Shown one piece after another: positions 16,420 through 25,251 of a DNA stretch of 64,000 nucleotides (position 1 is the stretch's first letter; the number at the start of each line of letters is the position of its first letter). The DNA lies in NCBI GenBank assembly GCA_965221585.1, contig OZ244898.1, positions 2,976,001 through 3,040,000 of the forward strand, given 5' to 3'. The notes beneath the pieces are model-generated. The model was not told the DNA's origin. It made no database searches and saw only the letters and a program-made list of their open reading frames with translations. Source of the stretch: VXYK01 sp965221585. Lineage in GTDB: Bacteria > Actinomycetota > Acidimicrobiia > Acidimicrobiales > Aldehydirespiratoraceae. Both the position numbers and the translations under genes were made by a program.

Positions 16420-17055
16420 ATGCAGTTGCACGACACACGAACCCCCGCCGACCGGCCCATCGACCATGTCGACCTCGGCCTGGGCGTGGAGCAGACACTC
16501 GATCGGCGGCTCATCGGATACGTATCAGGACGCCGCGTCCTCGAACTCGGATGCGGCGGGGGACACGCCGCGGTAGGACTCGCGCTGCGGGGCGCACGGG
16601 TCACCGCCATCGACGACGACGTCACCCAGATCAACGCCGGACGCGAACTGGCGATCCGCCACGAGACCACCGTCGAGTTCCATCAGACGCAGCTCGCCGA
16701 CCTGGCCTTCCTGACCGCCGACCAGGTCGATCTGGCGCTCTCGGTCACCTCGCTGTCGTTCGTCGAAGACCTCGACCGGGTCGTCCGCCAGGTGCACCGG
16801 GTCATCAAAGGTGGCGGCCACCTGCTCATATCGCTCCCCCACCCGGCCGCTCTGTGCGCCGACAAGAAGAACCCTGCCCTTACCGTCCGAAGCTGGAACG
16901 GCAACCGCCCCGTCGGCGGCAGATACATCCACACCATCGAATCCATCGTGTCGTCGATGTGCTGGGCCAAATTCGTCGTCGACACGGTCCTCGAACGACA
17001 CGTCGGCGACGACCTGCTGCCCTCGACCCTGCTGGTGAGAGCCCGCAAACCCTGA
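16420..17055 (+). CDS. Class I SAM-dependent methyltransferase
   Basis: A 211-residue Rossmann methyltransferase. SAM-binding motif I VLELGCGGGHAAVGLALRG, acidic motif II VTAIDDDVTQI, and the post-motif segments VDLALSVTSLSFVEDL and VIKGGGHLLISLPHP are in order. The substrate is unknown. It stands alone between DUF5318 (divergent) and cca (convergent). Confidence 0.85.
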   Translation: MQLHDTRTPADRPIDHVDLGLGVEQTLDRRLIGYVSGRRVLELGCGGGHAAVGLALRGARVTAIDDDVTQINAGRELAIRHETTVEFHQTQLADLAFLTADQVDLALSVTSLSFVEDLDRVVRQVHRVIKGGGHLLISLPHPAALCADKKNPALTVRSWNGNRPVGGRYIHTIESIVSSMCWAKFVVDTVLERHVGDDLLPSTLLVRARKP

Positions 17056-17060
17056 ACCCG

Positions 17061-17087
17061 GCCGCTGACCCCGCAGGGCAGCGCGGC
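17061..17087. terminator. GC-rich hairpin between convergent genes
   Basis: GCCG-CTG-CCC pairs with GGG-CAG-CGGC, with a bulged A on one side and a 2-nt bulge on the other, around a CGCA loop. It lies in the 40-bp gap between the converging methyltransferase and cca genes. There is no T-tract, as is common in high-GC actinobacteria. A bidirectional terminator is inferred. Confidence 0.4.
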
Positions 17088-17095
17088 AAGCCCGA

Positions 17096-18472
17096 TCAGG
17101 AACTCTGGCTCTCGGACCACCAAGCCCGCAGGCGGCGCTCGGCAACAGCAGGATCAAGAGGTCCCTCAGCGACACGCAGTTGCGCCAGCCAGGCCAGCGC
17201 CGTGCCAAGCTCCGGACCCGGCTCGATTCCGAGCATGTCCGCAACCTCCAGACCGTCGAAGATCGGCACTGGGTCATCCAGGTCAGGCTCACGGCCACGC
17301 AACCGCTCCAAACGGCCCAGCGCCTCCTCGACATCATCGACCGACCGACCGTCGCCGAGACGCAGCCCCGACACGAACGCCAGCAAGTCCTCCAAACGGT
17401 GACCCGCCGGACAATGCCGGGCCAGCTCACGGAAGCGGCTGTCCGAAAGCGATGCCAGATCCGTCGTCAACAGGGCACAGCCGTCGGCCAAGTACCACTC
17501 GATTGCACGAACCATCGCCCCCGAGAACTTCAAAGCCCGCAGACCCGACCCCACACCCGGCTGCTGCTCCGCCCCAGAACCAGCCTCCGTCCCCGCCCCA
17601 GCCCCGGCCCCAGACTCCGCCCCGGCCCCAGACTCCGCCGCAGGCCCGGTCCCCGCCTGCAGCACACTCAACATCGCAGCCCAACGCATCGCAGGGTCCT
17701 GGCGCACAGCCCGCACACGACCAGCCGCAGACTCCCAAGAATCAACCACACCTACCACAGGAACCAAACCACCGACGCCTGACTCATCGATCAAACGCAG
17801 ACCCGCACCCGGATCGTCGAGCATCAACAGCTTCTGCAGCTCGTCACGAATCCGCTCAGCCGAAACGATCTCCAAACGCCCAGCCTCAGCCGACATCGCC
17901 GCCACCAACTCCGGCGCCGCCGACAACGCACAACTCGCAACGAAGCGGGCAGCCCGCAGAATCCGCAACGGATCCTCAGACAAGGAAACCTCCGGCTCGA
18001 GCGGCGTGCGCAGCACCCCGGCCTCCAGGTCAGCTCGGCCCCCGAACGGATCCACCAGCGAATGGTCGGCCATGTCGATCGCCATCGCGTTCACCGTGAA
18101 ATCCCGCCGGGCCAGGTCCTCAACGACATCATCGCCGAACACCACAGACGGGCGGCGCGAATCCGGCTCGTAGGACTCCGTCCGATGAGTCGTGATCTCA
18201 TAACTCTGACCAGCAATGACACAACCGACCGTGCCGAAACGCTCACCCTGCAACCACACCTCGTCCGCCAGATCCGCCACCAACGACCGGATCGCTTCGG
18301 GGCGCGCATCAGTGGTCGCATCAAGATCCTGGCCCACGCTCGACCGGCCCAGAAAGTAGTCCCGCACCACGCCACCAACCAGGAAGAACCGGAAGCCCCA
18401 AGACTCGAAGCGCCGCGCCACCGGGTCCGCCCGCTCCAACACCGCCTCAAGCTCATAGGAGTAGCCGGCCAC
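17096..18472 (-). CDS. cca: CCA tRNA nucleotidyltransferase
   Basis: 458 residues of the class II nucleotidyltransferase/poly(A) polymerase family. Motifs: RFFLVGGVVRDYFLGR, the DxD metal site in SVGQDLDATTDA, HRTESYEPDSRRP, ARRDFTVNAMAID and EDPLRILRAARF. The expected role is adding or repairing tRNA 3' CCA ends; the tRNA-Ile gene in this window lacks encoded CCA, so the activity is needed. A Gly/Ala/Glu repeat stretch of about 35 residues (ESGAGAESGAGAGAG) interrupts the C-terminal region. Same place as mycobacterial pcnA. Confidence 0.92.
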   Translation of the reverse strand: MAGYSYELEAVLERADPVARRFESWGFRFFLVGGVVRDYFLGRSSVGQDLDATTDARPEAIRSLVADLADEVWLQGERFGTVGCVIAGQSYEITTHRTESYEPDSRRPSVVFGDDVVEDLARRDFTVNAMAIDMADHSLVDPFGGRADLEAGVLRTPLEPEVSLSEDPLRILRAARFVASCALSAAPELVAAMSAEAGRLEIVSAERIRDELQKLLMLDDPGAGLRLIDESGVGGLVPVVGVVDSWESAAGRVRAVRQDPAMRWAAMLSVLQAGTGPAAESGAGAESGAGAGAGTEAGSGAEQQPGVGSGLRALKFSGAMVRAIEWYLADGCALLTTDLASLSDSRFRELARHCPAGHRLEDLLAFVSGLRLGDGRSVDDVEEALGRLERLRGREPDLDDPVPIFDGLEVADMLGIEPGPELGTALAWLAQLRVAEGPLDPAVAERRLRAWWSESQSS

Positions 18473-18532
18473 ACAAAGACATTACCGGGCGCTACCCGCC
18501 CAACGGAGAGCGACGTATCGTAAGCGGTGACC

Positions 18533-19354
18533 ATGGCCCTCACCCAGCTCACTGTCGGCGACGCAAGATTCCGCGCCGGACGCTGGCAGGGCCGCGCGGA
18601 GGTGGCCACGCTCATCCCGCTGACCGAAGCCCGGACCCTGCACCGCGAATCCCTGCGAGCCGCCCGCGCAGTCCTGCAGAACCAGGGTTTCCGAGCCGTC
18701 GTCACCGGCCCGGTCGGCCTGCCCGAACGAACCGCCTTCCTGCAGGACGACTTCAGCGAACGCGAACAGCTCCACCTGCTGCGCTACGACCTCCTACCAC
18801 GCTTCGTGCCCGGCCTTGCGACCAGCCGGACCAGCCGTGGACGCCAACGACCATGGCCGCGCAAGCGGCCACGAACCCGCCGAACACGAACCCGACGAGC
18901 CAAGGGCCGCGACTGGGACGAGATCCTCGCCGTGGACCAACAGTCGTTCGACGAGTTCTGGCACTTCGACCGAGACGGGCTCAAGGACTCGATCGACGCG
19001 ACCCCCGTGAGCAGACTCCGGATCATCCGCGGTGCCGACCTCGTCGGCATTCCCGAACGCCCAGCCGGCAGCCCCAGCAGCACACCCGACAACGAACTGG
19101 TCGGCTACGCGCTCACCGGACACTCCGGAGCCTCCGGATACCTGCAACGGCTCGCGGTACACCCCGCATACCGCCAACAGGGCATCGGCACGCTGCTGGT
19201 CAACGACGCCATCGCCTGGATCCGTCGCCGCGGCGCCACCACATGCTGGGTCAACACCCAGAAGACCAACGAATCCGCTCTGCGCCTCTACCAGAAACTC
19301 GGGTTCACCCTCCATGAACACCCGTTGACGGTCATGTACCGGGCACTCACATGA
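18533..19354 (+). CDS. GNAT family acetyltransferase
   Basis: 273 residues. The C-terminal GNAT core has ELVGYALTGHSGASGYLQRLAV, then HPAYRQQGIGTLLVNDAI (acetyl-CoA pyrophosphate loop), then VNTQKTNESALRLYQKLGF. An Arg-rich linker (RKRPRTRRTRTRRAKGR) separates it from a less conserved N-terminal half, possibly a degenerate second GNAT domain. The target is unknown. It overlaps the DUF6049 gene by 4 nt (ATGA), so it is first in that operon. In mycobacteria a NUDIX gene occupies this slot. Confidence 0.82.
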   Translation: MALTQLTVGDARFRAGRWQGRAEVATLIPLTEARTLHRESLRAARAVLQNQGFRAVVTGPVGLPERTAFLQDDFSEREQLHLLRYDLLPRFVPGLATSRTSRGRQRPWPRKRPRTRRTRTRRAKGRDWDEILAVDQQSFDEFWHFDRDGLKDSIDATPVSRLRIIRGADLVGIPERPAGSPSSTPDNELVGYALTGHSGASGYLQRLAVHPAYRQQGIGTLLVNDAIAWIRRRGATTCWVNTQKTNESALRLYQKLGFTLHEHPLTVMYRALT

Positions 19355-21753
19355 ACCTCGCGGCACCCGTCAACCCAGGACCCGTCAACACAGCGCACAT
19401 CAACACAGCGCACATCAACACAGCGCACATCAACCCAGGACGCAGCCGCCCCGCAGGAGCCCTACTGGCACTCATCGCAACGATCACGCTGCTCGCCGCC
19501 GCCGCGCCGGCCAACCAGGCAGCAGCCCAGACCGACGGACGAATAGACCTCGTCGCCCAAACCGCCTTCGTAGGCGACACCCCCGCAACCATCGACCTCA
19601 AGCTCAGCGCACCGCCCGACTCCAGAATCCGCATCCAGATCTTCGAAGCGCTCACCGACCGCGAAGAAATCCGCGCCGGCTACCAGGGCCTCGGCGACCA
19701 GCGCCCCTTCAGCGACTTCACCTGCGCAGTCGACGAACCCGTCGAAGGTGCCCCCTGCCAACTCAACAGCACCGGCGAGATCCTCTCGATCGAGATCCCC
19801 GACCAGGAAATCGGCGAGATCCTGCGGATCAACCAGGGCGCGCTGCCCGTCGTCATCACCCTCCGAGACAGCACAGGCGACACCATCGACACTCTGATCA
19901 CCCACCTGCTCGTGCTCGACGACCACCAGGACCGCACCCTCCACATCGCATTCCTCGCCGACCTCAGCGCACCACTCGCCCTGCAGCCCGACCAGACCAT
20001 CCAACTCGACACCCGAGACCTGCTCGAACGGGCCAAACGGATCGCCCAACGCAGCCAAGTCCCGATCACCGTGGCGCTGCAACCCGAGACCCTGCAGGCC
20101 CTCGCCACCAGCCAACCCGACCAACTCGACGAACTCATCGAACTGCTCACAGACCGGCCCGTCCTCAACGCACCCTGGGTCGACCTCGACGAAGAAGCCT
20201 GGCGACTCGCCAACGACACCAACCTCATCACCGACCAGTACAACCACGGAACAGCCGTCATCACCGAAATACTCGGCCGTGAGCCCACAACAACCTCACG
20301 ACTCGACCCCAACGCCACACCCGAAACGCTCGCGCTGCTGCGCAGCAACGGCACAGAGACCGCCATCGTCGAAGCCGACCGGATCAGGCTCCCGAACGGG
20401 ACGAGCACACTCGCCCCCATCCGACTCGCCGCCACCAACGGCGAAACCATGACAGCCATCGCCATAGACGACTCGCTGCGACAAACGCTCAACCACCCCG
20501 ACCCGGAACTCGCCGGGCAGCGCGCCCTCACCGAACTCGCCATCGAAGCCGCCAACTCGACCACCGACACCGCAATCCTGTTCGACCTCGACCAACTCGA
20601 AGCAGCGACACTCGACGTGCTCCTCGACGGCGTCAACCAGCGAAGGGGCCTGCAGACATCCTCGGTCGCCAGAGCCCTGCAAGTGCCCGTCGCCCGCAAC
20701 CCGGAGGGACAACCACTGGTCGTCACCCTGGCACCGACACCGACACCAGACCTGTCACAGCGCTCAGCCGACATCGGAGTCACCCGCGGGACCGTCAACG
20801 CCTACGCCTCGATGATCGCCCCCGAACGAACCCCGATAACCCCTCTCGAGACACTCATGCGAGCCGCGGCAGCCAGCCAGTTGAGCGAACAACAGAGCGC
20901 CGCCTACACCCGCAGCGTCTTTGAAGAGGTACTCACCGGAACGGCCGACATCACCATCGAACCAGCCGAACGCATCACCCTTACCGACCGCCACGCAGAC
21001 CTGCGGATCACAGTCCGCAACGGACAACCACTGCCGATCACCGTCGAACTCCTGCTCAGCGCAGAGAAGTTGCGCTTCGTAGACGGCGAGCGGTTCAGCC
21101 GAACGCTCGACCCAGGCGACAACGAGATCCTCGTGCGGGTCGAGACCCTCGCCTCCGGAGACGCCAGAGTCACCGTCAACATCACCTCCCCGGGAGGCCA
21201 GATCGAGCTCACCGAGGGAGTCGTAGACATCCGCTCCACAGCCATCTCCGGTCTGGGCCTGGTGATCTCGATCATCGCCCTGGCCGTGCTCGGCGGATGG
21301 TGGGCCCGAACAATCCTGCGCGTACGGCGCAACCGGGCCGCCACTACCGTCGTAGACACTGCCCCTGCTACCGTCGCAGACGCCCCTATCGCCGCAGACA
21401 CCTCCGCTGCTACCGTCGCAGACGCCCCTATCGCCGCAGACACCTCTACCGCCGCAGACACCTCCGCTGCTACCGTCGCGGGCACCACCGAGGAAACCGA
21501 CTCCCCCACAGACCAACCAGACCCGAAACCACACCAACCGTCGCCGGACCCCGACCAACAAGACCAACCGCCACCCGACCCGCCACCACCCGACCAGCAA
21601 GACCAAACACCACCAGCCGACCAACAAAACCAAACACCACCCGACCGGCCACCACCCGACCAACCAAACTCCGACCAACCAGACCAAACACCCACCAAGC
21701 CACCGAACCCGGACCAACCAGACCAAACACCACAAGACCAGGAGGAACTGTGA
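19351..21753 (+). CDS. DUF6049-type exported membrane protein
   Basis: 800 residues. After an unusual N-terminal stretch with NTAHI repeated three times comes a signal-like hydrophobic segment (GALLALIATITLLAAAA). A long extracytoplasmic part follows, with a glycosidase-like TIM-barrel feel (SQVPITVALQPETLQAL) and an Ig-like region, then one transmembrane helix near residues 633-653 (GLVISIIALAVLGGWWA). The cytoplasmic tail is first Ala/Asp/Thr-rich with repeats of VADAPIAADTSA, then Pro/Gln/Asp-rich with repeated DQPDQTP. Size, topology and place between cca and the sigma gene match mycobacterial Rv3909. Function unknown; a cell-envelope role is inferred. Confidence 0.75.
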   Translation: MNLAAPVNPGPVNTAHINTAHINTAHINPGRSRPAGALLALIATITLLAAAAPANQAAAQTDGRIDLVAQTAFVGDTPATIDLKLSAPPDSRIRIQIFEALTDREEIRAGYQGLGDQRPFSDFTCAVDEPVEGAPCQLNSTGEILSIEIPDQEIGEILRINQGALPVVITLRDSTGDTIDTLITHLLVLDDHQDRTLHIAFLADLSAPLALQPDQTIQLDTRDLLERAKRIAQRSQVPITVALQPETLQALATSQPDQLDELIELLTDRPVLNAPWVDLDEEAWRLANDTNLITDQYNHGTAVITEILGREPTTTSRLDPNATPETLALLRSNGTETAIVEADRIRLPNGTSTLAPIRLAATNGETMTAIAIDDSLRQTLNHPDPELAGQRALTELAIEAANSTTDTAILFDLDQLEAATLDVLLDGVNQRRGLQTSSVARALQVPVARNPEGQPLVVTLAPTPTPDLSQRSADIGVTRGTVNAYASMIAPERTPITPLETLMRAAAASQLSEQQSAAYTRSVFEEVLTGTADITIEPAERITLTDRHADLRITVRNGQPLPITVELLLSAEKLRFVDGERFSRTLDPGDNEILVRVETLASGDARVTVNITSPGGQIELTEGVVDIRSTAISGLGLVISIIALAVLGGWWARTILRVRRNRAATTVVDTAPATVADAPIAADTSAATVADAPIAADTSTAADTSAATVAGTTEETDSPTDQPDPKPHQPSPDPDQQDQPPPDPPPPDQQDQTPPADQQNQTPPDRPPPDQPNSDQPDQTPTKPPNPDQPDQTPQDQEEL
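19387..19431 (+). repeat. 15-bp tandem repeat, three copies
   Basis: Three perfect copies of AACACAGCGCACATC lie in the N-terminal coding part of the DUF6049 gene, encoding NTAHI three times. The array is flanked on both sides by AACCCAGGA-like sequence. Confidence 0.9.
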
Positions 21754-22577
21754 CCGTTCGTATCGTCACCGACAGCGCATGCGACCTTCGCGGCGACGAA
21801 GTCGACCAACTCGGCATCGAAGTCGTACCCCTCTCGATTCGCTTCGGCGAAACCGAATACATCGACCGGGAAGAACTCAGCGTCGAACAGTTCTACCGCG
21901 AACTCGCCGCCGCCGAGACACTCCCCGAAACCGCAGCGCCGGCACCCGGGCGATTCGACCAAGCCTTCCGACGGCAACTCGACGCCGGAGCCTCAGGAAT
22001 CGTCTGCATCAACCTCTCCGCAGCACTGTCCGCAACAATGCAGTCCGCCAAGACCGCGGCCGCAGACATCGACGCCGACATCCGAGTCGTCGACAGCCGC
22101 TCCATCACCGTCGGCCTCGGATCGATCGTCATCGCCGCCGCAGAAATGGCCGCCAACGGAGCAACAACCGACCAGATCGAAACAGCCGTAGCCGACCTCA
22201 GCGACCGCACACACGTCTTCGGAGCACTCGACACCCTCGAGAACCTCAAGAAAGGCGGGCGCATCGGCGGAGCACAGGCACTGGTCGGATCGATGCTCGC
22301 CATCAAGCCGATCCTCGACCTGTCCAGCGGCGAAGTCGAAGAGGCGAGCAAACAACGCACCCGCAAAAAGGCCCTCGCCTGGCTCCGCGACAAGCTCGCC
22401 GAATACGACGACCCCCAGAACCTGGCGATCATGCACGCCCAAGCGCCCGACCTCGAAGACTTCCTATGGATGATCGACGGGGTCGTCGACATCAGAGAGG
22501 CACGAGTAGAAGTGATCGGTCCAGTGGTCGGAACCCACGGCGGACCCGGAGTAATCGGCTTCGCCCTGCAAAGCTGA
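21750..22577 (+). CDS. DegV family fatty-acid-binding protein
   Basis: 275 residues. The DegV fold begins TVRIVTDSACDLRGDEV, with the lipid-headgroup-binding PAPGRFDQAFRRQLDAGASGIVCI and LSAALSATMQSAK (Ser positions typical of FakB). FGALDTLENLKKGGRIGGAQA and GTHGGPGVIGFAL follow. FakB-type DegV proteins hold a fatty acid for phosphorylation by FakA; no kinase gene is visible nearby, so the role is open. GTG 21750 overlaps the DUF6049 stop (GTGA) and has a perfect AGGAGG at 21740-21745. This is the slot of MurJ/MviN in mycobacteria. Confidence 0.9.
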   Translation: MTVRIVTDSACDLRGDEVDQLGIEVVPLSIRFGETEYIDREELSVEQFYRELAAAETLPETAAPAPGRFDQAFRRQLDAGASGIVCINLSAALSATMQSAKTAAADIDADIRVVDSRSITVGLGSIVIAAAEMAANGATTDQIETAVADLSDRTHVFGALDTLENLKKGGRIGGAQALVGSMLAIKPILDLSSGEVEEASKQRTRKKALAWLRDKLAEYDDPQNLAIMHAQAPDLEDFLWMIDGVVDIREARVEVIGPVVGTHGGPGVIGFALQS

Positions 22578-22637
22578 CGCACCCACACATACACGCCCAC
22601 CCGTACCCACCCGGACTAGGGTCTCAGTGACGCTCCC

Positions 22638-23228
22638 ATGGACGACTCGACCCTGATCCACGCTGCGCAGAGAGGGGACCGGCAGGCTCTTGACCAGCTA
22701 CTACGCGAGCATCAGAGCCGAATCCACACAATCTGCCGACGCATTGCCGGCAACGACGCCGACGCCCTCGACGCCACCCAGGAAGCACTCATAGCCATCG
22801 TCAAGGGACTCCCGCGTTTCGACGGACGCTCCAAATTCTCAACCTGGATCTACCGAATCGCCACCAACGCCTGCATCGACGAACTCCGCCGCCGGAACCG
22901 CCAACCCACACCAGGCCTGCCAGAACACGAACAAGCCGACCAGTGGGCCGCGAGCACGCCACGAGACCCCGCCGATGTGATCAGCGCACGCATCGACATC
23001 GACCGCGGGCTCCAACAACTCCCCGAAGAATTCCGAACCGCGGTCGTGCTGCGCGACGTGGCCGGACTCAACTACCACGAAATCGCCGAAGTCCTCAACA
23101 TCGCGCCCGGCACGGTCCGCTCCCGGATCGCCCGAGGGCGACGCCAGCTGGTGAATGTCATGAACCCGCGCGAATCAAGGAACCAACCCCCACCCGACAA
23201 TCGTCAGAACCCACAAGCCGATGACTGA
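22638..23228 (+). CDS. ECF-type RNA polymerase sigma factor (SigM-like)
   Basis: 196 residues. Region 2 spans ALDQLLREHQSRIHTICRRIAG, DALDATQEALIAIVKGLPRFDGRS and KFSTWIYRIATNACIDELRRR. Region 4 spans LQQLPEEFRTAVVLRDVAGL and NYHEIAEVLNIAPGTVRSRIARGRRQL. A hydrophilic tail follows. Position after the DUF6049 gene and before trxB matches mycobacterial SigM, which responds to envelope or redox stress; orthology is inferred. It overlaps the next gene by 8 nt. Confidence 0.92.
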   Translation: MDDSTLIHAAQRGDRQALDQLLREHQSRIHTICRRIAGNDADALDATQEALIAIVKGLPRFDGRSKFSTWIYRIATNACIDELRRRNRQPTPGLPEHEQADQWAASTPRDPADVISARIDIDRGLQQLPEEFRTAVVLRDVAGLNYHEIAEVLNIAPGTVRSRIARGRRQLVNVMNPRESRNQPPPDNRQNPQADD

Positions 23229-24264
23229 CCCGACCCACTCCGACGACGAAGCGATCTCGTCCTACCTCGACGGCGAGGCGACCCTCGACGAGGTCGCCCG
23301 CATCGAAGCCGACCCCGAACTGCTCGCCGAGGCCCAAGAACTCGGAGCCGTCGCCGAGATGCTGTCGACCCCCGTAGAGTCGCTGGCCCAGCACGACGTC
23401 GACAGGCTCATCGACAACGCCCTCGACCAGAGCTCCACCAGCAGCCGAGTCACCGACCTGGCGGCGGTCCGGGCCATCCGCACGTTCACCCCCCAGCGAC
23501 TGGCGGCTATCGCCGCGGCCTTGATGATCCTCGCCGGCGCAGTTGGCGCACTGATCGTGTTCAACTCCGAGAGCGACGACGACATGTACGCCAGCACCAC
23601 CGCCGACAGCGCCGAGATGGCCGACGACTCCTTCGCAGACGACGGCGGCATGGCATTCGACAGCGACATGGCCGAGGAGTCCTTCGCAGACGACGGCGAT
23701 GCCATGACCGCTGAGGCGATGCCCGAGAGCGACGAAGGCGACGACATGGCCGACGACGGGCCCGATGAAGAGTATGACGAGCCCACCGACGCCCCGGGCG
23801 ACACGTCCGATGCAGAAGAGTTGGCCGACTGGGCTCGACGCGACGAGTCGGACCAGAGCGAGGAGACGGAGAGCAGTTTCGGAGACGACACCGCCGAGGC
23901 AACCACGACGACCTACCACATACTCGACTTCGAAATCGCCGACAGCTACCCGACCTTCGACGAGCTCATCGACCAAGCCACCAACCGCTGGCAAGAACTC
24001 ATCGCCGCGGGCGCGACTCCCTACCCCGACGCCGTCATCGAGCCGGGAATCGCCGCGCAGGCCCTGGCCGAGTTGCCGTGCGGGCAGATCTACATCGACA
24101 CCTTCGACCGCCACGGGTGGGGCGACATAATCAACGTCAGCGCAACCACCGTCGCCGGCGAACCCGTCACCGTCGTCGTCCAAACCTCTGTCGACACCGC
24201 CGAGCTCCTCATCGCCGCCGAACCCACCTGCACCGTCACACTCCTCGCCACCCTCACCCCCTGA
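23221..24264 (+). CDS. Putative transmembrane anti-sigma factor
   Basis: 347 residues. The N-terminal cytoplasmic part (DDEAISSYLDGEATLDEVARIEADPELLAEAQEL) matches the helical start of ECF anti-sigma domains. One transmembrane helix follows (RLAAIAAALMILAGAVGALIVF). The outside part has an acidic stretch of about 110 residues rich in Asp, Ser, Ala and Met with repeated DSFADDGGM/ESFADDGDAM, then a compact C-terminal domain. The HxxxCxxC zinc motif of ZAS-type anti-sigma factors is absent. The assignment rests on overlap with the sigma gene and topology. Confidence 0.72.
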   Translation: MTDPTHSDDEAISSYLDGEATLDEVARIEADPELLAEAQELGAVAEMLSTPVESLAQHDVDRLIDNALDQSSTSSRVTDLAAVRAIRTFTPQRLAAIAAALMILAGAVGALIVFNSESDDDMYASTTADSAEMADDSFADDGGMAFDSDMAEESFADDGDAMTAEAMPESDEGDDMADDGPDEEYDEPTDAPGDTSDAEELADWARRDESDQSEETESSFGDDTAEATTTTYHILDFEIADSYPTFDELIDQATNRWQELIAAGATPYPDAVIEPGIAAQALAELPCGQIYIDTFDRHGWGDIINVSATTVAGEPVTVVVQTSVDTAELLIAAEPTCTVTLLATLTP

Positions 24265-24292
24265 ACGCGTCCAAAGTTAGACTTGGACCACG

Positions 24293-24685
24293 ATGGACAA
24301 AACGATCACCGAAAACCGTCTGGCGTGCTACGTGCCCGGTCTACGCGAATACGACGACGCGTTCCGCCTGCGAGTGATTCTGCACGACTTCGGGATGGTC
24401 TGGCAGCACGCCGACCAGGCCGCGCGGGTCGTCTTGGTCGAGGAAGAACCCGAACCGTTCGACGAGCGATGGGATGGCTTCTTGGCGGCCTACGTCGAAC
24501 ACCTCTGTTACCACGCCGACCTGCCAGCGCCAGCATGGACACAGCAGGAAAACCGCTTCTTGGAGCAGATGTGGTGGCCCGCCCACTACTTCGAGTTCGA
24601 GCGTGGCTCAGTGATGATGAGCACCCCAGCCGCGTTTGAAGTACACGGCATGTGGATCGCCGAACGCGAACTGGAAGTCGTGTGA
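24293..24685 (+). CDS. Putative antitoxin-like partner of a DUF6036 nucleotidyltransferase
   Basis: 130 residues, no assigned domain name. Its C-terminal half reads EEPEPFDERWDGFLAAYVEH, LPAPAWTQQENRFLEQMWWPAHY, TPAAFEVHGMWIAERELE. I recognise this pattern from small actinobacterial proteins encoded directly before a nucleotidyltransferase-fold gene. Its stop overlaps the GTG of the downstream gene by 4 nt, so the pair is co-translated. By analogy with type IV AbiE-like modules it may be the antitoxin, but no helix-turn-helix could be verified by eye. Confidence 0.55.
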   Translation: MDKTITENRLACYVPGLREYDDAFRLRVILHDFGMVWQHADQAARVVLVEEEPEPFDERWDGFLAAYVEHLCYHADLPAPAWTQQENRFLEQMWWPAHYFEFERGSVMMSTPAAFEVHGMWIAERELEVV

Positions 24686-25236
24686 CTCCCACTTTTTCGG
24701 CACCTGAACTGCGTGAAGCGCTCAGCGAACTCGCGGCCAAACTCCAACGACGCGGCGAGCGAGCACGAGTCTACGTAGCCGGCGGAGCGGCAATGATCCT
24801 GGCAAACCACGCTGACCGGCTCACCAGAGACATAGACGCCTGGATCGAAGAAGGATACGGAGCAGTAATGGAGGCGGCTCGACAGATCGCCAGAGAGCGC
24901 GGCTGGCCCAGCACATGGATCAACGAGCAGGCGACTACCTACATGCCTCCACCATCCAAACGCCGTGGTGCCGTGGTATTCGACCACCCTGCCCTCAAAG
25001 TGATCGCCGCCACCAACGACCATCTACTGGCGATGAAAGCCAGAGCGGCCCGCTCGGTTGATGAGTCAGATGTCGAACAGTTGCTGCGCGAGTGCGGTTA
25101 CAACACAGTCGAGCAAGTCGAAACGCTCGTACGAGGCGTGTTCCCCGACGAAGGCCTCGGCGAGCGCCAGAAACTATGGCTTCAGGGCGTCATCGACCGG
25201 CTGAGCGGCGGCGAAGCCAACAAGCCTCCTGCCTAA
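24682..25236 (+). CDS. DUF6036-like nucleotidyltransferase (AbiEii-like)
   Basis: 184 residues with GTG start at 24682. The segment RARVYVAGGAAMILANHADRL, then TRDIDAWIEEGYG, shows the G-G...DxDxW pattern of the minimal nucleotidyltransferase fold. ALKVIAATNDHLLAMKARAARSVDESDVEQLL continues as in DUF6036/AbiEii relatives (the K...A...R....D.D tail). Such proteins transfer nucleotides to RNA or protein targets and are often toxins of toxin-antitoxin pairs (family knowledge). Toxicity here is inferred only. Confidence 0.7.
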   Translation: MTPTFSAPELREALSELAAKLQRRGERARVYVAGGAAMILANHADRLTRDIDAWIEEGYGAVMEAARQIARERGWPSTWINEQATTYMPPPSKRRGAVVFDHPALKVIAATNDHLLAMKARAARSVDESDVEQLLRECGYNTVEQVETLVRGVFPDEGLGERQKLWLQGVIDRLSGGEANKPPA

Positions 25237-25251
25237 CCCAAATCGCTGTGC

